Below are positions 8,578-19,714 of a stretch of DNA of 64,000 nucleotides, in pieces (the stretch's first letter is position 1; each line of letters begins with the position of its first letter). The position numbers and the translations under genes were made by a program. The notes under the pieces were generated by a model. That model saw only the letters and a program-made list of their open reading frames with translations. It did no database searches and was not told the origin of the DNA. This stretch comes from Corynebacterium mycetoides (lineage in GTDB: Bacteria; Actinomycetota; Actinomycetes; Mycobacteriales; Mycobacteriaceae), in the NCBI RefSeq assembly GCF_900103625.1, contig NZ_LT629700.1, positions 1,612,001 through 1,676,000 of the forward strand, in the 5' to 3' direction.

Positions 8578-8880
8578 CGCGAGCCCGATGGCGCCGAGCA
8601 GCAGGAGCATGGCGGTGACCAGGGCGACCCCCGCCAGGTTGGGCACGGCGTGTTCGTGGGCCAGCTCGGAGGCCTGGTCGCGGTAGATCCGCCTGTTGAG
8701 GAAAATAAGCGCCAGCGCCACGACTGCCAGCAGGATGATCACCGGGAACACCACGTCCGGGTACGCGCCGGACCAGCGCAGCAGCGTCATCGAACACACC
8801 ATCATGGCCAAAGCGGTGCGGGTCCAGCTCATCGCCGTGCGTTCGGGCTGCAGGCCCGCGTCGGAGAGGGGAATGCTCAC
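8557..8880 (-). CDS. DUF202 family small membrane protein
   Basis: A 107-residue protein with three membrane segments (about residues 25-40, 44-62 and 80-105). The N-terminus PERTAMSWTRTALAMM is the DUF202 hallmark (R-T-x-L-A-W-x-R-T). It sits 4 bp downstream of a second DUF202 gene with the same hallmark, so the two probably form an operon and perhaps a heteromeric membrane unit. Biochemical function is not known. It ends inside the 3' end of the opposite-strand pRiA4b-like gene. Confidence 0.7.
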   Translation of the reverse strand: MSIPLSDAGLQPERTAMSWTRTALAMMVCSMTLLRWSGAYPDVVFPVIILLAVVALALIFLNRRIYRDQASELAHEHAVPNLAGVALVTAMLLLLGAIGLALLLVVP

Positions 8881-8884
8881 GTTT

Positions 8885-9250
8885 TTACAGCACCCCCATG
8901 AGCACGATCACGGAGGCGACAAAGATGCCGATCCCGAGCGCGGGGACGATAGCGGGGGCCGGCAGCGGGCGGTTGTTGCGCAGCGCGCGCTCCACGCGGG
9001 CCCACCGCAGTGCGGCGCCCGCGGAAATGGCCATCCCCAGCACAATCACGACGGCGGCCGCCACCGTGCGCAGTTGGGGCGGGATGCCGGGGATCTGAAA
9101 CGCTTCAAGCGCGATGCCGCCCGCCAGGAACGCCAGCGCAGTGCGCGTCCAGGCGAGGAAGGTGCGCTCATTGGCGAGCGTGAAGCGCGGATCCGGTTCC
9201 TCCCCGTCCGGAAAAACGGCCCGTGTGAACCATCCACGTTGCTCACTCAT
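8885..9250 (-). CDS. YidH/DUF202 family inner-membrane protein
   Basis: A 121-residue protein with hydrophilic N-terminus EEPDPRFTLANERTFLAWTRTALAFLAGG, the classical YidH/DUF202 signature, here quoted as ANERTFLAWTRTALAF. Three membrane segments follow, at about residues 36-50, 60-80 and 100-120. It precedes the second DUF202 protein in the same direction. VanZ lies upstream on the same strand, 25 bp away. Function is unknown; the pair organisation is typical of actinobacteria. Confidence 0.72.
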   Translation of the reverse strand: MSEQRGWFTRAVFPDGEEPDPRFTLANERTFLAWTRTALAFLAGGIALEAFQIPGIPPQLRTVAAAVVIVLGMAISAGAALRWARVERALRNNRPLPAPAIVPALGIGIFVASVIVLMGVL

Positions 9251-9275
9251 GGTCCCCCACTCTAGGCCAGCTCCC

Positions 9276-9773
9276 TCAGGCCAGCATCGCCGCGAGGAAG
9301 GGGACGATGAGCACGATGGCGCCGGCCACGATGATCCACACCCCGGTCACCAGGTCGCGGGGAGAGAGCCTGGCGGCAACCCATCCGCCCAGCGCAGCGC
9401 CGGCGGTGTTGTACACGAGGTCATCAATGTCCGAGTAGCCGGACGCGGTGACAAATTGGGTGATCTCGATCCCCAGACTCAGCGCGAGTCCCACCAGCGC
9501 CCCGCGGCGCGCGTTGCATACGAGGAACCCGACGGGGAGAAAGAGGCCCACGTTGCCCAGGAGGTTCTGCAGGGGGCCGTACCACACCGTCGGGTCCCAG
9601 AACTCGTTGAACGGCACAAGCCGGATTTCGCGGCGCGCCTGCGCCGAGCTGTTCCACAGCTCGCCCAGTTCCACGTGCGCCTTGCCCACGGTGTAAAACA
9701 CCACCACGACAAGCACGAGCAGCCATGCGGCTGCGCGCAGGGCCTGGTACATGCGGCGAGTGGAGTCAGTCAC
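9276..9773 (-). CDS. VanZ-like family membrane protein
   Basis: A 165-residue protein with about five membrane segments and the VanZ-family core: FNEFWDPTVWYGPLQNLLGN, then FLPVGFLVCN and GIEITQFVTASGYSDIDDLV. VanZ family members are membrane proteins of uncertain role; the founder gives low-level teicoplanin resistance. The frame extends upstream to 9839 and would overlap the divergent gene. I prefer the GTG at 9773 because TAGTGT on this strand (9781-9786) lies 7 nt ahead, a leaderless arrangement. Confidence 0.72.
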   Translation of the reverse strand: MTDSTRRMYQALRAAAWLLVLVVVVFYTVGKAHVELGELWNSSAQARREIRLVPFNEFWDPTVWYGPLQNLLGNVGLFLPVGFLVCNARRGALVGLALSLGIEITQFVTASGYSDIDDLVYNTAGAALGGWVAARLSPRDLVTGVWIIVAGAIVLIVPFLAAMLA

Positions 9774-9780
9774 CGTGAGA

Positions 9781-9820
9781 ACACTAGTTCCTCCACCTGA
9801 CGCGGCAGTGGACGTAGGCT
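9781..9820. promoter_or_regulatory. Divergent leaderless promoters for VanZ and the AcuI-like gene
   Basis: Only 53 bp separate the two start codons. TAGTGT on the minus strand (9781-9786) is 7 nt from the VanZ GTG. TAGGCT on the plus strand (9815-9820) is 6 nt from the ATG at 9827. The two promoters must overlap, so polymerases on one strand should interfere with the other. Confidence 0.4.
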
Positions 9821-9826
9821 GGGAGC

Positions 9827-10816
<990 letters not shown>

Positions 10817-10820
10817 AACG

Positions 10821-11891
10821 CTAGAACTGGTTCGGTGTCTCCGTCGGCACCGGGCCGCCGGAGACCTGGCGGTAGGCGTACGCCATGGCCAGAATGCTGG
10901 CCGGGGTGATAATGATGGCCGCCAGGCCGAAGGTGATGACGACGACGATGCCCAGCAGGAAGGAAATCAGCCCGAACAGCAGCAGCTGGCCGTAGTTGCG
11001 GGTGCCCGCCCGGAAGCCCTCGCCGATGCACGCTGTAAACGGCGCGGCGTTGTCTGCCGCGTACCAGTACTGGAACATGAACAGCGGCGAGATGAGGTAG
11101 AGCAGGAACATCGTCACGCCGAGCAAGCCCAGGATCGCGCCCAGCGCCGGCAGAATGGCCATCGGGTCGTTCTCGATCTGGACGGGATCCAGCGAGCGGA
11201 TCGCCTCCATCGCGTTCCCGCCGAAGAGGGAAGCGGCGATGAAGAAGACGACGAGGGAGATCGCGCCGAGAATCACGGCCATGAGGACGAGCATGCCCAG
11301 CGTGTTCCCGTACGCCGGCGCCTTCATGCCGTCGAACCTCCAGTGGCGCGACAGTGTCTGCAGCAGCGCGAACGAGTAGGCGAAGGGGGCGAGGAAGAGG
11401 ATCGCGAACTGCACGACGGCCCCGAGCGGCGGGAAAATCAGATTGAACACCATGGGCGCCACGACGGCGATGAGCCCGATGACGATCCACAGCTTCCAGT
11501 TGGCGAAGGTCTGCTTGAAACCGAATCCCCACGCCTCGAGGGCGTTCATCTTGCCGGTGCCCTTGACGTGCAGCCACCCGTTGACCTGAGGGTCATTCAC
11601 GGGGTGGAGCTGTGTTCCGTCGCCGTAGGTGCCGTCAACCAGGGTTGTGCCGTGGAAGCGGGTGGCTCCGTGCCCTGCCGCCGCGGCATTCACGTCGAAC
11701 TGCGTGAAGTCTGAGACGCCGGGGGAGTAGGGGTCTTGCTCGCTACCGTAACCGTTGTAACCGGTGTAACCGTTGTAGCCGGTGTAGCCGGAGCTGTCGG
11801 GGGTTCCGTAGGTGCCCTGGCCGTAATTCTCCGGGTGGTTCTCCGGGTGGTTGTCCTGCGGGTCGGTTCCGCCGGTGTATCGGGTGGACAT
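10821..11891 (-). CDS. Membrane protein with Gly/Tyr/Asn-rich N-terminus
   Basis: A 356-residue protein. Residues 1 to about 70 are polar and low-complexity, with HPENHPEN and repeated GYTGYN units. About five to six membrane segments follow between residues 130 and 345, with loops containing LFMFQYWYAADNAAPF. The overall plan, a disordered cytoplasmic tail plus a polytopic glycerophosphoryl-diester-phosphodiesterase-like or DUF-type membrane domain, is common in corynebacterial envelope proteins. I do not recognise a characterised family. It ends 4 bp from the convergent acuI-like stop, and leuS lies upstream on the same strand about 90 bp away. Confidence 0.55.
   Translation of the reverse strand: MSTRYTGGTDPQDNHPENHPENYGQGTYGTPDSSGYTGYNGYTGYNGYGSEQDPYSPGVSDFTQFDVNAAAAGHGATRFHGTTLVDGTYGDGTQLHPVNDPQVNGWLHVKGTGKMNALEAWGFGFKQTFANWKLWIVIGLIAVVAPMVFNLIFPPLGAVVQFAILFLAPFAYSFALLQTLSRHWRFDGMKAPAYGNTLGMLVLMAVILGAISLVVFFIAASLFGGNAMEAIRSLDPVQIENDPMAILPALGAILGLLGVTMFLLYLISPLFMFQYWYAADNAAPFTACIGEGFRAGTRNYGQLLLFGLISFLLGIVVVITFGLAAIIITPASILAMAYAYRQVSGGPVPTETPNQF
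11749..11851 (-). repeat. In-frame coding repeats (GYTGYN and HPEN)
   Basis: Two short repeats in the gene at 10821: an 18-bp-period run encoding GYTGYNGYTGYNGYG (about 11749-11790) and a 12-bp direct duplication encoding HPENHPEN (about 11828-11851). Both keep the frame and are likely length-variable between strains. Confidence 0.6.
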
Positions 11892-11980
11892 CGATGCGCC
11901 TTTCCTTGAGCCAACATGTGCTTTTCTTGGACGCTTTGAGAATATCAGTCCACCTATACCCGCACCCGGCGGGCGAGCGG

Positions 11981-14806
11981 CTACTTCACCACCAGGTTCA
12001 CCATCCGGCCCGGGACGACAATGGTCTTGACCACGTTCTTTCCGTCGATGAGCTCGGCCACGCGGGCGTCGGCAAGCGCGGCGGCTTCAATCGCCTTCTG
12101 GTCGGCGTCGGCGGGCACGTCAATGCGGGCCTTGACTTTGCCGTTGATTTGGACGGGGATTTCGACGGTGTCGTCGACAAGCAGGGCTTCGTCGAAGTCG
12201 GGGAACGGCTCGAAGGTCACAGTGTCCGGGTTGCCCAGCCGCGACCAGAGCTCCTCCGCGATGTGCGGGGCGAGGGGGGCGACCATCTGCACGAGCGGCG
12301 CCACGGCTGCGCGCGGCACCGGGCCGTCGTACGTCTTGGTCAGGTAGTTGACAAACTCGATGAGCTTGGCCACCACGGTGTTATCGCGCAGGTTCTCGTA
12401 GTCCTCGCGCACCCCGGCGATGGTGCGGTGCAGCGCCTTCGCGTCCTCCGTACTCAGCTCGAGATCCGCGGCCCGCAGCTCGCCGGTTTCCTCGTCCACC
12501 ACGAGGCGCCAGAGGCGCTGCAGGAAGCGGTGCGAGCCCACGACATCCTTGGTGGCCCACGGGCGCGACGTATCCAGCGGGCCCATGGACATCTCGTAGA
12601 CGCGCAGGGTGTCGGCGCCGTAGTCGCGGCCGATCTCATCCGGGGCGACAGCATTCTTCAACGACTTGCCCATCTTGCCGTACTCCTGGGTGACCTCCTG
12701 GCCCTCGTAGAAGTACTTCCCGTCACGCTCGACCACCTCGGCGGCCGGGACGTAGACGCCACGGGAATCCGTGTAGGCGTAGGCCTGGATGTAGCCCTGG
12801 TTGTACAGGCGGCGGTACGGCTCGCGGGAGGTGACAAAGCCCAGGTCAAAGAGCACCTTGTGCCAGAAGCGGGCGTAGAGCAGGTGCAGCACCGCGTGCT
12901 CCACGCCGCCGACGTAGAGGTCCACGCCGCCCGGGTCGTTCTCCCCGCGCGGGCCGGTCCAGTAGCGCTCGTTCTCCAGCGCGCAGAACTCCTCCTGGTT
13001 GGTGGGGTCGATGTAGCGCAGCTGGTACCACGACGATCCCGCCCACTGCGGCATGACGTTGGTGTCGCGGTAGTAGGTCTTCTCGCCCTCGCCCAGATCG
13101 AGGGTGACCTCCACCCAGTCGGTGGCCTTGGCCAGCGGGGGAGCGGGAACGGAGTCCGCGTCGTCCGGGTCGAAGGAGACGGGGTTGTAGTCGTCCACCT
13201 GCGGCAGCTCCACCGGCAGCATGTCCTCGGGCAGAGAATGGGCCTGGCCGTTCTCGTCGTAGACGATGGGGAAGGGCTCGCCCCAGTAGCGCTGCCGGGC
13301 GAAGAGCCAGTCACGCAGCTTGTACTGGATGCGCTCCTCGCCGTGGCCGTTTTCCACGAGCCAGCTTATCGACGCCTCAATCGCGTCACCCTTGGCCCTG
13401 CCGTTGAGGTCCAACCCCGAGTCGTTGGCAGAGTTAATATGCGGCGCATCGCCCGTGAACGCCTCTGCCGACACGTCGGACTCGAGCACCGGGACGATGG
13501 GCAGGCCGAAGACCTGGGCGAACTCGTAGTCGCGCTCGTCGTGGGCGGGCACGGCCATGATCGCGCCGGTGCCGTAGCCGGTGAGCACGTAGTCCGCGAT
13601 GAACACGGGCACCCGCTCGCCGTTGACGGGGTTGACGGCAAACGAGCCGAGGAACACGCCCGTCTTTTCCTTGTTCTCCTGGCGCTCCACGTCGGACTTG
13701 GCGGCGATGGCCCGCCTGTAGGCGGCCACCGCCTCGGCGGGCGTGGCCTGCCCGTTGGTCCAGGCGGGGTTAACGTCGGCGGGGTAGGAGGCGGCCACCA
13801 GGGCGTCGACAAGCTCGTGCTCGGGGGCGAGGACGACGTAGCTGGCGCCGAAGAGCGTGTCCGGGCGGGTGGTGAAGACATCGATCGCGCCGGCGTCGGA
13901 TGCGAAGGACACCTGCGCGCCGCGGGAACGGCCGATCCAATTGCGCTGCATGGACTTGACCTTCTCCGGCCAGTCGAGCAGCTCGAGGTCGTCGAGAAGG
14001 CGGTCGGAGTAGGCCGTGATGCGCATCATCCACTGGCGCAGGCGCTTACGGAAGACAGGGTAGTTGCCGCGCTCGGAGCGGCCGTCCGCGGTGACCTCCT
14101 CGTTCGCCAGCACCGTGCCCAGGCCCGGGCACCAGTTGACCATGGAATCGGAGAGGTAGACGAGGCGGAACTCATCAATCGCGGCGTGCCTTTCCGCGGT
14201 GGTCAGGTCGCGGAAGTCGCGGCCGTCCTTGGTGGTGCGCGCGCCCGTCATCAGATCGCGCACCAGATCCTCGATGGGGCGGGCCTTCTGCTGCTCCTCG
14301 TCGAACCAGGCGTTGTAGATCTGCAGGAAGATCCACTGCGTCCAGCGGTAGAAATCCTTGTCCGTGGTGGCCACCGCGCGGCGGCGGTCATGCCCCAGAC
14401 CCAGCGCGTCGAGCTGGCGGGTCATGTTCTCGATGTTCGCCTCGGTGGTCGTGCGCGGGTGGGTGCCCGTCTGGATCGCGTACTGCTCCGCCGGCAGGCC
14501 GAACGCGTCGTAACCGAGGGTGTGCAGCACGTTCTTGCCCAGCATACGGTTGTAGCGGGCGTAGACGTCGGTGGCGATGTAGCCCAGCGGGTGGCCCACG
14601 TGCAGGCCGGCGCCCGAGGGGTAGGGGAACATGTCCTGGACGTTGAGTTTGTCCGCGGGCAGCTCCTCACCGGTGGCGAGATCCCCCACCGGGTTCGGCG
14701 CGTTGAATGTGCCGTTGTCGCGCCAGTAGCGCTGCCACTTCTGCTCGATCTCATTCGCCAGCCCCGCCGTGTAGCGGAAGGCGGGCCCCTCGGTCGCGTT
14801 AGTCAT
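11981..14806 (-). CDS. leuS: Leucyl-tRNA synthetase
   Basis: A 941-residue class I synthetase that charges tRNA-Leu. The HIGH motif appears as HVGHPLGY (about residue 70), the KMSKS loop as KMGKSLKN (about residue 710), and the CP1 editing domain includes [10 protein letters not shown] (about residue 310). [16 protein letters not shown] is the standard LeuRS signature. The length, close to 940, matches actinobacterial LeuRS. It starts only 2 bp after the dihydroxyacetone kinase stop, so it is probably also read from that operon, an unusual partnership. No T-box is visible upstream. Confidence 0.96.
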   Translation of the reverse strand: MTNATEGPAFRYTAGLANEIEQKWQRYWRDNGTFNAPNPVGDLATGEELPADKLNVQDMFPYPSGAGLHVGHPLGYIATDVYARYNRMLGKNVLHTLGYDAFGLPAEQYAIQTGTHPRTTTEANIENMTRQLDALGLGHDRRRAVATTDKDFYRWTQWIFLQIYNAWFDEEQQKARPIEDLVRDLMTGARTTKDGRDFRDLTTAERHAAIDEFRLVYLSDSMVNWCPGLGTVLANEEVTADGRSERGNYPVFRKRLRQWMMRITAYSDRLLDDLELLDWPEKVKSMQRNWIGRSRGAQVSFASDAGAIDVFTTRPDTLFGASYVVLAPEHELVDALVAASYPADVNPAWTNGQATPAEAVAAYRRAIAAKSDVERQENKEKTGVFLGSFAVNPVNGERVPVFIADYVLTGYGTGAIMAVPAHDERDYEFAQVFGLPIVPVLESDVSAEAFTGDAPHINSANDSGLDLNGRAKGDAIEASISWLVENGHGEERIQYKLRDWLFARQRYWGEPFPIVYDENGQAHSLPEDMLPVELPQVDDYNPVSFDPDDADSVPAPPLAKATDWVEVTLDLGEGEKTYYRDTNVMPQWAGSSWYQLRYIDPTNQEEFCALENERYWTGPRGENDPGGVDLYVGGVEHAVLHLLYARFWHKVLFDLGFVTSREPYRRLYNQGYIQAYAYTDSRGVYVPAAEVVERDGKYFYEGQEVTQEYGKMGKSLKNAVAPDEIGRDYGADTLRVYEMSMGPLDTSRPWATKDVVGSHRFLQRLWRLVVDEETGELRAADLELSTEDAKALHRTIAGVREDYENLRDNTVVAKLIEFVNYLTKTYDGPVPRAAVAPLVQMVAPLAPHIAEELWSRLGNPDTVTFEPFPDFDEALLVDDTVEIPVQINGKVKARIDVPADADQKAIEAAALADARVAELIDGKNVVKTIVVPGRMVNLVVK

Positions 14807-14808
14807 GC

Positions 14809-16506
14809 TTAGACAGTGTAGTGGGTGGCCACCGGGTCCTCGGACCCGAGGAGCCAGGTCACCACGATCGCGCCGGGGTCCGGCACGTCCTTCGTGGACT
14901 CGCCGAGGTAGGAGGCGCGGCCCTTCTTCGCCGAGATCTCGCGGGTGTGCGCCACGCCCTCGACGGCCGCCTCGCGGGCGGCGGCCATGGCCTCCTCGAG
15001 CGGGGTGCCGGGGTCGATCTCCGCCAGCGCCCGAGCGGCGGGGTAGAGGGCGTCCACCATCGTCTTGTCACCGTACTCCGCCCCGCCGAGCTCGTGGATG
15101 GCCTCGTACGCGCTGTTCAGCCCCGCCGCGAGCGACTCCGTGGTGAGGCGGTCCTCCACGGCGTGGGAGAGCTCGGTGAACAGGGTGCCGAAGACGGCTC
15201 CCGATGTTCCCCCGGAGCGCACGAGGCAGCGGTGGGCGAGGCCCTCGAGGATGTCGCCGTCGCGGCCTCGCAGGGGCAGCTCGATGTCGCCGAAGGCAGC
15301 GTCGATGTTGGCGCCGAAGTCGCCGTCGCCGGCGATGCGGTCCAGCTCGGTGAGGTCGTCCACGCCCGCCTGGGCCCGCTCGATGAAGCCCGTCAGCCAG
15401 AGGTTCTCCTCGCCGGTCTCCGGCAGCTTGTCGGCGAAGCTCATCTCCGCCGGGGCAAACGTTGCCTCGGTGCCGATTGCGGCGGGCCAGGCCGGGGCGG
15501 CCGTGGGGGCGTCGAGAAGCTCTGCGATCTCGTCGTTGCAGCGCGTGAGCGTGACGGACACGCCGTGCATGTTGACGGAGGTGACGAAGGTGCCGTTGAG
15601 GCTGCGGCGCACGGTGATGCCGCGCTCGGCGAGCCAGGTGAGCACCTCGCCGAACACGAGGTGGATCTCGAGCAGGGTGGTGCCGCCGAGCCCGTTGGTC
15701 AAGCAGACGACCTCGTCGCCGTCTGCGAGCCCGAGCGCCTCGACGATGCCGGGCAGGATCGCCTCGACGATGTCGCGCGCCGACTTGATCTTCTCGCGGG
15801 CCACGCCACGCTCGCCGTGAATACCCACGCCGACCTCCATGTCGCCGCTGTCCAGGTCGAAGGTGTCGCGGCCCGAGGTGGGCAGGTATCCCGGCGCGAG
15901 CGCGACGGCCATGCTGCGGGAGTTGTCGGCGACCCACTGGGCCTTCTCCCGCACCGTCTCGAGGTCGTCTCCGCGGCGGGCGGCGGCGCCGGCAACCTTT
16001 TCCACGAGGATGGTGGCTGCGGTGCCGCGCCGGCCGGGCCCCTCCTCGTCGCCCCGCTCGGTGGCGATGTCCTCCTTGACCACCACGGTGGCGGTCTCCA
16101 CCTCCGGGGTCATGCGGCAGGCGACGGAGAAGTTCATCACGTCGCCGGTGTAGTTCTTCACCACGTGCAGCACCCCGCGGCCCTGGTCCGCCCACGCGGT
16201 CGCCTCCGCGATCTGCACGGCGTTGGGGGAGGTGAACAGGTGCCCGGGGCACGCCGCGGCGAGCATGCCCCGGCCGATGAAGCCGCTGTGCATGGGCTCG
16301 TGGCCCGAGCCGCCGCCCGAGATCACGGCGACGGCCGGCTCCCCGCTGTCGGTGACCACGGGGGAGGCCTGGTGGATGAAGCCCGCCGGGTTCCACTCCG
16401 CATCCGGGTGGGCGGCGACGGTGCCTCCCACCGCCTCCGCCGAGAAATCGTGCGGGTTGTTGCGGAAGGAGCGCAGGGGCGGTGAGGGCTGTGCGTTGTC
16501 GGCCAT
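14809..16506 (-). CDS. dhaK: Dihydroxyacetone kinase, DhaK-DhaL fusion (ATP-dependent)
   Basis: A 565-residue single-chain dihydroxyacetone kinase, converting DHA plus ATP to DHAP. The N-terminal DhaK domain (about 1-330) has [24 protein letters not shown] and [10 protein letters not shown], carrying the substrate-binding His. The C-terminal DhaL domain (about 375-560) has the Mg-ATP motif [13 protein letters not shown] and [13 protein letters not shown]. The fused form is ATP-dependent and does not need PTS partners. The ATG at 16506 gives the normal N-terminus, although the frame is open much further upstream. It is divergent from glycerol dehydrogenase, so the pair should channel glycerol to DHAP. 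Confidence 0.92.
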   Translation of the reverse strand: MADNAQPSPPLRSFRNNPHDFSAEAVGGTVAAHPDAEWNPAGFIHQASPVVTDSGEPAVAVISGGGSGHEPMHSGFIGRGMLAAACPGHLFTSPNAVQIAEATAWADQGRGVLHVVKNYTGDVMNFSVACRMTPEVETATVVVKEDIATERGDEEGPGRRGTAATILVEKVAGAAARRGDDLETVREKAQWVADNSRSMAVALAPGYLPTSGRDTFDLDSGDMEVGVGIHGERGVAREKIKSARDIVEAILPGIVEALGLADGDEVVCLTNGLGGTTLLEIHLVFGEVLTWLAERGITVRRSLNGTFVTSVNMHGVSVTLTRCNDEIAELLDAPTAAPAWPAAIGTEATFAPAEMSFADKLPETGEENLWLTGFIERAQAGVDDLTELDRIAGDGDFGANIDAAFGDIELPLRGRDGDILEGLAHRCLVRSGGTSGAVFGTLFTELSHAVEDRLTTESLAAGLNSAYEAIHELGGAEYGDKTMVDALYPAARALAEIDPGTPLEEAMAAAREAAVEGVAHTREISAKKGRASYLGESTKDVPDPGAIVVTWLLGSEDPVATHYTV

Positions 16507-16599
16507 GCACAAAAGGATAATGAAAGTCGCTACTCGCACATAACGCCGTGGTCGCCTAGGGTGGGGCGCCAGAGGATCTCCCGACAGAAAGCAAAGACG
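16507..16599. promoter_or_regulatory. Divergent dhaK / gldA promoter region
   Basis: A 93-bp spacer between two divergent genes of one pathway. CATTAT on the minus strand near 16520 and TAGGGT on the plus strand at 16557 are possible -10 elements. No regulator gene is adjacent and I see no convincing operator. Confidence 0.3.
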
Positions 16600-17730
16600 A
16601 TGACCGTTTCCCATACACAGGACAAGATGTACACGGGGCCTTCCCGCTACGTGCAGGGCATCGACCTTATTGACCGCGCCGCACACTACCTCAAGCCGCT
16701 CGGTTCGGCCCCGCTCATCATCGCCGACGAGGTCGTCTGGGACATCGCGGGCCAGATGCTTCAGGACAGCCTTCGCGGCGACGGGATGGAGGCCACGCAC
16801 GAGGTTTTCGGTGGCGAGGCTTCTCTGAACGAGATCGGCCGCATTGTGGAGAAAGCACAGGCGGGCGAAACCGACGTGATCATCGGCCTCGGCGGCGGCA
16901 AGACCATCGACACCGCCCGCGCCGTGGCCGACAAGCTTTCCCTGCCAGTAGCAATTTTCCCCACTGCCGTGTCTGCCGACGCGCCGACCGCCCGCGTCTC
17001 CGTGATCTACACCGACGAGGGCGTGTTCGACTCCTACCTCTTCTACGACCGCAACCCAGACCTCGTGGCGGTGGACACCCGCGTCATCGCGAACGCGCCC
17101 GTGCGCACGCTTCGCTCCGGGCTTGGCGACGCCCTCGCAACCCTCGTGGAGGCCCGCGCCGTGCACCGCGCCAACGGCCGCCGCATGGACGACTCCTCCC
17201 GCCCCACCTTGGCCGGCCTGGCGCTGGCGGAAAAGTGCGAGGAGACGCTCTTTGCCTACGCCCACCAGGCGCTGAAGGACGCGGAGGAGCACATCGTTTC
17301 CCCGGCACTCGAGGCCATCTGTGAGGCGAACACGCTGCTGTCCGGCCTGGGCTTCGAAAACGGGGGGCTGGCCGCCGTCCACGCGATCCACAACGGCTTC
17401 ACCGCCCTCGACGGCGACATCCACCACATGTCGCACGGCGAGAAGGTGGCCTTCGGTATCGGCGTGCAGCTCATGCTCACCGGCGCCACCCGCGAGGAGG
17501 CCGACCGCTACTTCGGCTTCCTCCAGTCCGTCGGCCTGCCGACCACCCTGGAGGAGATCCACCTCGCCGACGCCACCGACGACGACCTGTACAAGATCGC
17601 CGAGCTCGCCTGCTCCAGCGAGGAGACGCTGAAGCAGATGCCGGGCGAGCACACCCCAACCGACGTCGTGCAGGCGATCCGCGCGGCGGACCGCTACGCC
17701 CGCTCGCTGCGCGAGCGCAACGCTCAGTAG
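16600..17730 (+). CDS. gldA: Glycerol dehydrogenase (iron-type ADH family)
   Basis: A 376-residue GldA-type enzyme that oxidises glycerol to dihydroxyacetone with NAD. GLGGGKTIDTARAVADKL (about residue 95) is the NAD-binding glycine loop. The metal ligands are seen as Asp in RSGLGDALATLVEA, His in AVHAIHNGF and His in HHMSHGEKVAFG. The ATG at 16600 aligns with the family N-terminus (SRYVQG). Its product is the substrate of the kinase encoded divergently. Together they make a respiration-independent glycerol route. Confidence 0.9.
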   Translation: MTVSHTQDKMYTGPSRYVQGIDLIDRAAHYLKPLGSAPLIIADEVVWDIAGQMLQDSLRGDGMEATHEVFGGEASLNEIGRIVEKAQAGETDVIIGLGGGKTIDTARAVADKLSLPVAIFPTAVSADAPTARVSVIYTDEGVFDSYLFYDRNPDLVAVDTRVIANAPVRTLRSGLGDALATLVEARAVHRANGRRMDDSSRPTLAGLALAEKCEETLFAYAHQALKDAEEHIVSPALEAICEANTLLSGLGFENGGLAAVHAIHNGFTALDGDIHHMSHGEKVAFGIGVQLMLTGATREEADRYFGFLQSVGLPTTLEEIHLADATDDDLYKIAELACSSEETLKQMPGEHTPTDVVQAIRAADRYARSLRERNAQ

Positions 17731-17808
17731 TCCCTTCACGTTCCGAGCTGATACGTTTTTTGGGAAAATCACTCGCATCCCGCGAGAGGTTCCCGAGAGA
17801 GGTTAAGC

Positions 17809-19206
17809 ATGGAAAATTGGACCCCTGTGCTGGGCGCAGGCCCGTTATTGGCTATTACCGCTGCGGCAGTGGCGCTGATTTTGGTGATGGTCATCGTCTT
17901 GCGCGTCCACGCGTTCCTGGCGCTGATCATCGCCTCCGCACTGACCGCCATCGCCGCAGGCATCCCGCTGAGCGGCGTCGTACCCACGATGACGCAGGGT
18001 TTCGGCAGCACGCTCGCATCCGTCGCGCTCCTCGTGGGGCTCGGCGCGATGGTGGGGCGGCTCGTGGAGGTCTCCGGCGGGGCAAAATCGCTTGCCGAGG
18101 CCCTAGTCAACGCCTTCGGTGAGCACCGCGCGCCCCTCGCCCTCGGGGTGGCCTCGCTCATCATGGGCTTCCCCATCTTCTTCGACGCGGGCTTGATCGT
18201 CATGCTGCCCATCATCTTCGCTGTGGCTCGCCGCCTCAACGGCCCGCTTCTGGCGTACGGCATTCCGGCGGCCGGCGCGTTCTCCGCGATGCACGTCTTC
18301 GTTCCCCCGCACCCCGGCCCCGTCGCCGCCGCCGAATTCTTCAGCGCCCGGATGGACTTGGTGCTGCTCTTCGGCCTGATCGTGGCCCTGCCCACCTGGT
18401 ACGTCTCCGGATACCTGTGGGGCGTGTTCCTGGGCAAGAAGTACCCGTTCACTGTTTCCGACGCGCTGATCGGGCGCGAGATCGACGACGCCGACCTTCC
18501 GCGCACCCCTGCGGGCCCCGGCGCGGTGGTGTTCATCCTGCTCCTGCCCATGCTGCTCATCTTCGGTAACACGGGCCTGAACGCGCTGGCTACGGCGGGC
18601 GTGATTCCGGAGGATGCCAACTGGGTGGAATTCTTCTCCTTCCTCGGCCAGACCCCGATCGCGCTGCTGATTACCGTGTTGGTGGCGATGGTTCTGCTGG
18701 GCACCCGGGGCGGTTTCTCCCGCGATCGCATCGAGAAGATTGTGGACAGCGCTCTCGGCCCGGTGTGCGCCGTCATTCTGATTACCGGCGCCGGCGGGAT
18801 GTTCGGCGGCGTGCTGCGCACATCCGGCATCGGTGACGCACTGGCGGACTCCATGGCAGGCCTCGGCATCCCCGTCATCCTCGCCTGCTACCTCATCGCG
18901 CTCGCGCTCCGCCTCGCCCAGGGGTCGGCAACGGTCGCGCTGACCACGGCGGCCGCTCTCATGGTCCCCGCCGTGGAGGCCGGCGGCTATTCGGCGACCC
19001 AGCTCGCGCTCGTGGTGCTGGCCACCGCCGCCGGCTCGGTCTTCGGCAGCCACGTCAACGACTCCGGTTTCTGGCTGGTCGGCCGGCTCATGGGAATGGA
19101 CACCGCGACCACGCTCAAGACGTGGACCGTCAACCAGGTCCTCGTCAGCGTGGTTGGCTTCGCCATCATTCTGGCGATGTTTGGCGCAGCCACCGCGCTG
19201 CGTTAA
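17809..19206 (+). CDS. gntP: Gluconate permease, GntP family
   Basis: A 465-residue transporter with about 12 to 14 membrane segments. Family motifs are present: SGGAKSLAEALVNAFGEHRA, GFPIFFDAGLIVMLPIIFAVAR and FVPPHPGPVAAAEFF. GntP carriers import gluconate with protons. GAGAGAGGTTA upstream of the ATG supplies a ribosome site. The gluconokinase gene lies convergently at its 3' end, with 41 bp of coding overlap, so uptake and phosphorylation are encoded back to back. Confidence 0.9.
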   Translation: MENWTPVLGAGPLLAITAAAVALILVMVIVLRVHAFLALIIASALTAIAAGIPLSGVVPTMTQGFGSTLASVALLVGLGAMVGRLVEVSGGAKSLAEALVNAFGEHRAPLALGVASLIMGFPIFFDAGLIVMLPIIFAVARRLNGPLLAYGIPAAGAFSAMHVFVPPHPGPVAAAEFFSARMDLVLLFGLIVALPTWYVSGYLWGVFLGKKYPFTVSDALIGREIDDADLPRTPAGPGAVVFILLLPMLLIFGNTGLNALATAGVIPEDANWVEFFSFLGQTPIALLITVLVAMVLLGTRGGFSRDRIEKIVDSALGPVCAVILITGAGGMFGGVLRTSGIGDALADSMAGLGIPVILACYLIALALRLAQGSATVALTTAAALMVPAVEAGGYSATQLALVVLATAAGSVFGSHVNDSGFWLVGRLMGMDTATTLKTWTVNQVLVSVVGFAIILAMFGAATALR

Positions 19207-19684
19207 GCGCAATCTCCTCGGGGGGAGAGGAGACATCGAAGACATGACCGGCTTCGTCATCACCCAGCGGCTCGAGGGTGGCGAACTGGCTGTTGAGCAG
19301 CTCGGGCGGCATGAAATGGCCGGGCCGAGTTTTCATGCGCTCATACAGAAGGTCAAAGGACCCGACGAGGTGCACGAAGTAGACATCGGGGGCATAGCGG
19401 CGAATCAGGTCGCGGTAGGCGCGCTTTAGCGCGGAGCATCCGAGCACGAGGCCTTCGGGGTGCTCCGCCAGCCGCTTGCCGACGGCTTCGAGCCAGGGCG
19501 CCCGGTCGACGTCGTTAAGCGGCTGGCCCGATGCCATCTTCTCCACATTCGCGCGCGGGTGGAGGTCATCCCCGTCGAGGTAGTCCAGCCCGAGGATCGC
19601 GGCGAGGTGCGCACCCACCGTCGACTTCCCCGAGCCGGACACACCCATGACGACAACACGCAGCGCAGGTATGCCAGGGTTCAT
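19166..19684 (-). CDS. gntK: Gluconokinase
   Basis: A 172-residue P-loop kinase forming 6-phosphogluconate from gluconate. The Walker A motif is GVSGSGKST (about residue 15). Other gluconokinase signatures are LDGDDLHPRANVEKM, PLNDVDRAPWL and CSALKRAYRDLIR. Length is normal. It is transcribed towards gntP and their coding ends overlap by 41 bp. The same-strand amino-acid permease lies 30 bp upstream, so co-transcription with it is possible. Confidence 0.92.
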   Translation of the reverse strand: MNPGIPALRVVVMGVSGSGKSTVGAHLAAILGLDYLDGDDLHPRANVEKMASGQPLNDVDRAPWLEAVGKRLAEHPEGLVLGCSALKRAYRDLIRRYAPDVYFVHLVGSFDLLYERMKTRPGHFMPPELLNSQFATLEPLGDDEAGHVFDVSSPPEEIALNAARWLRQTSPE

Positions 19685-19714
19685 CGGGCCAAGTTTACCT
19701 TCCGCATGACATCT

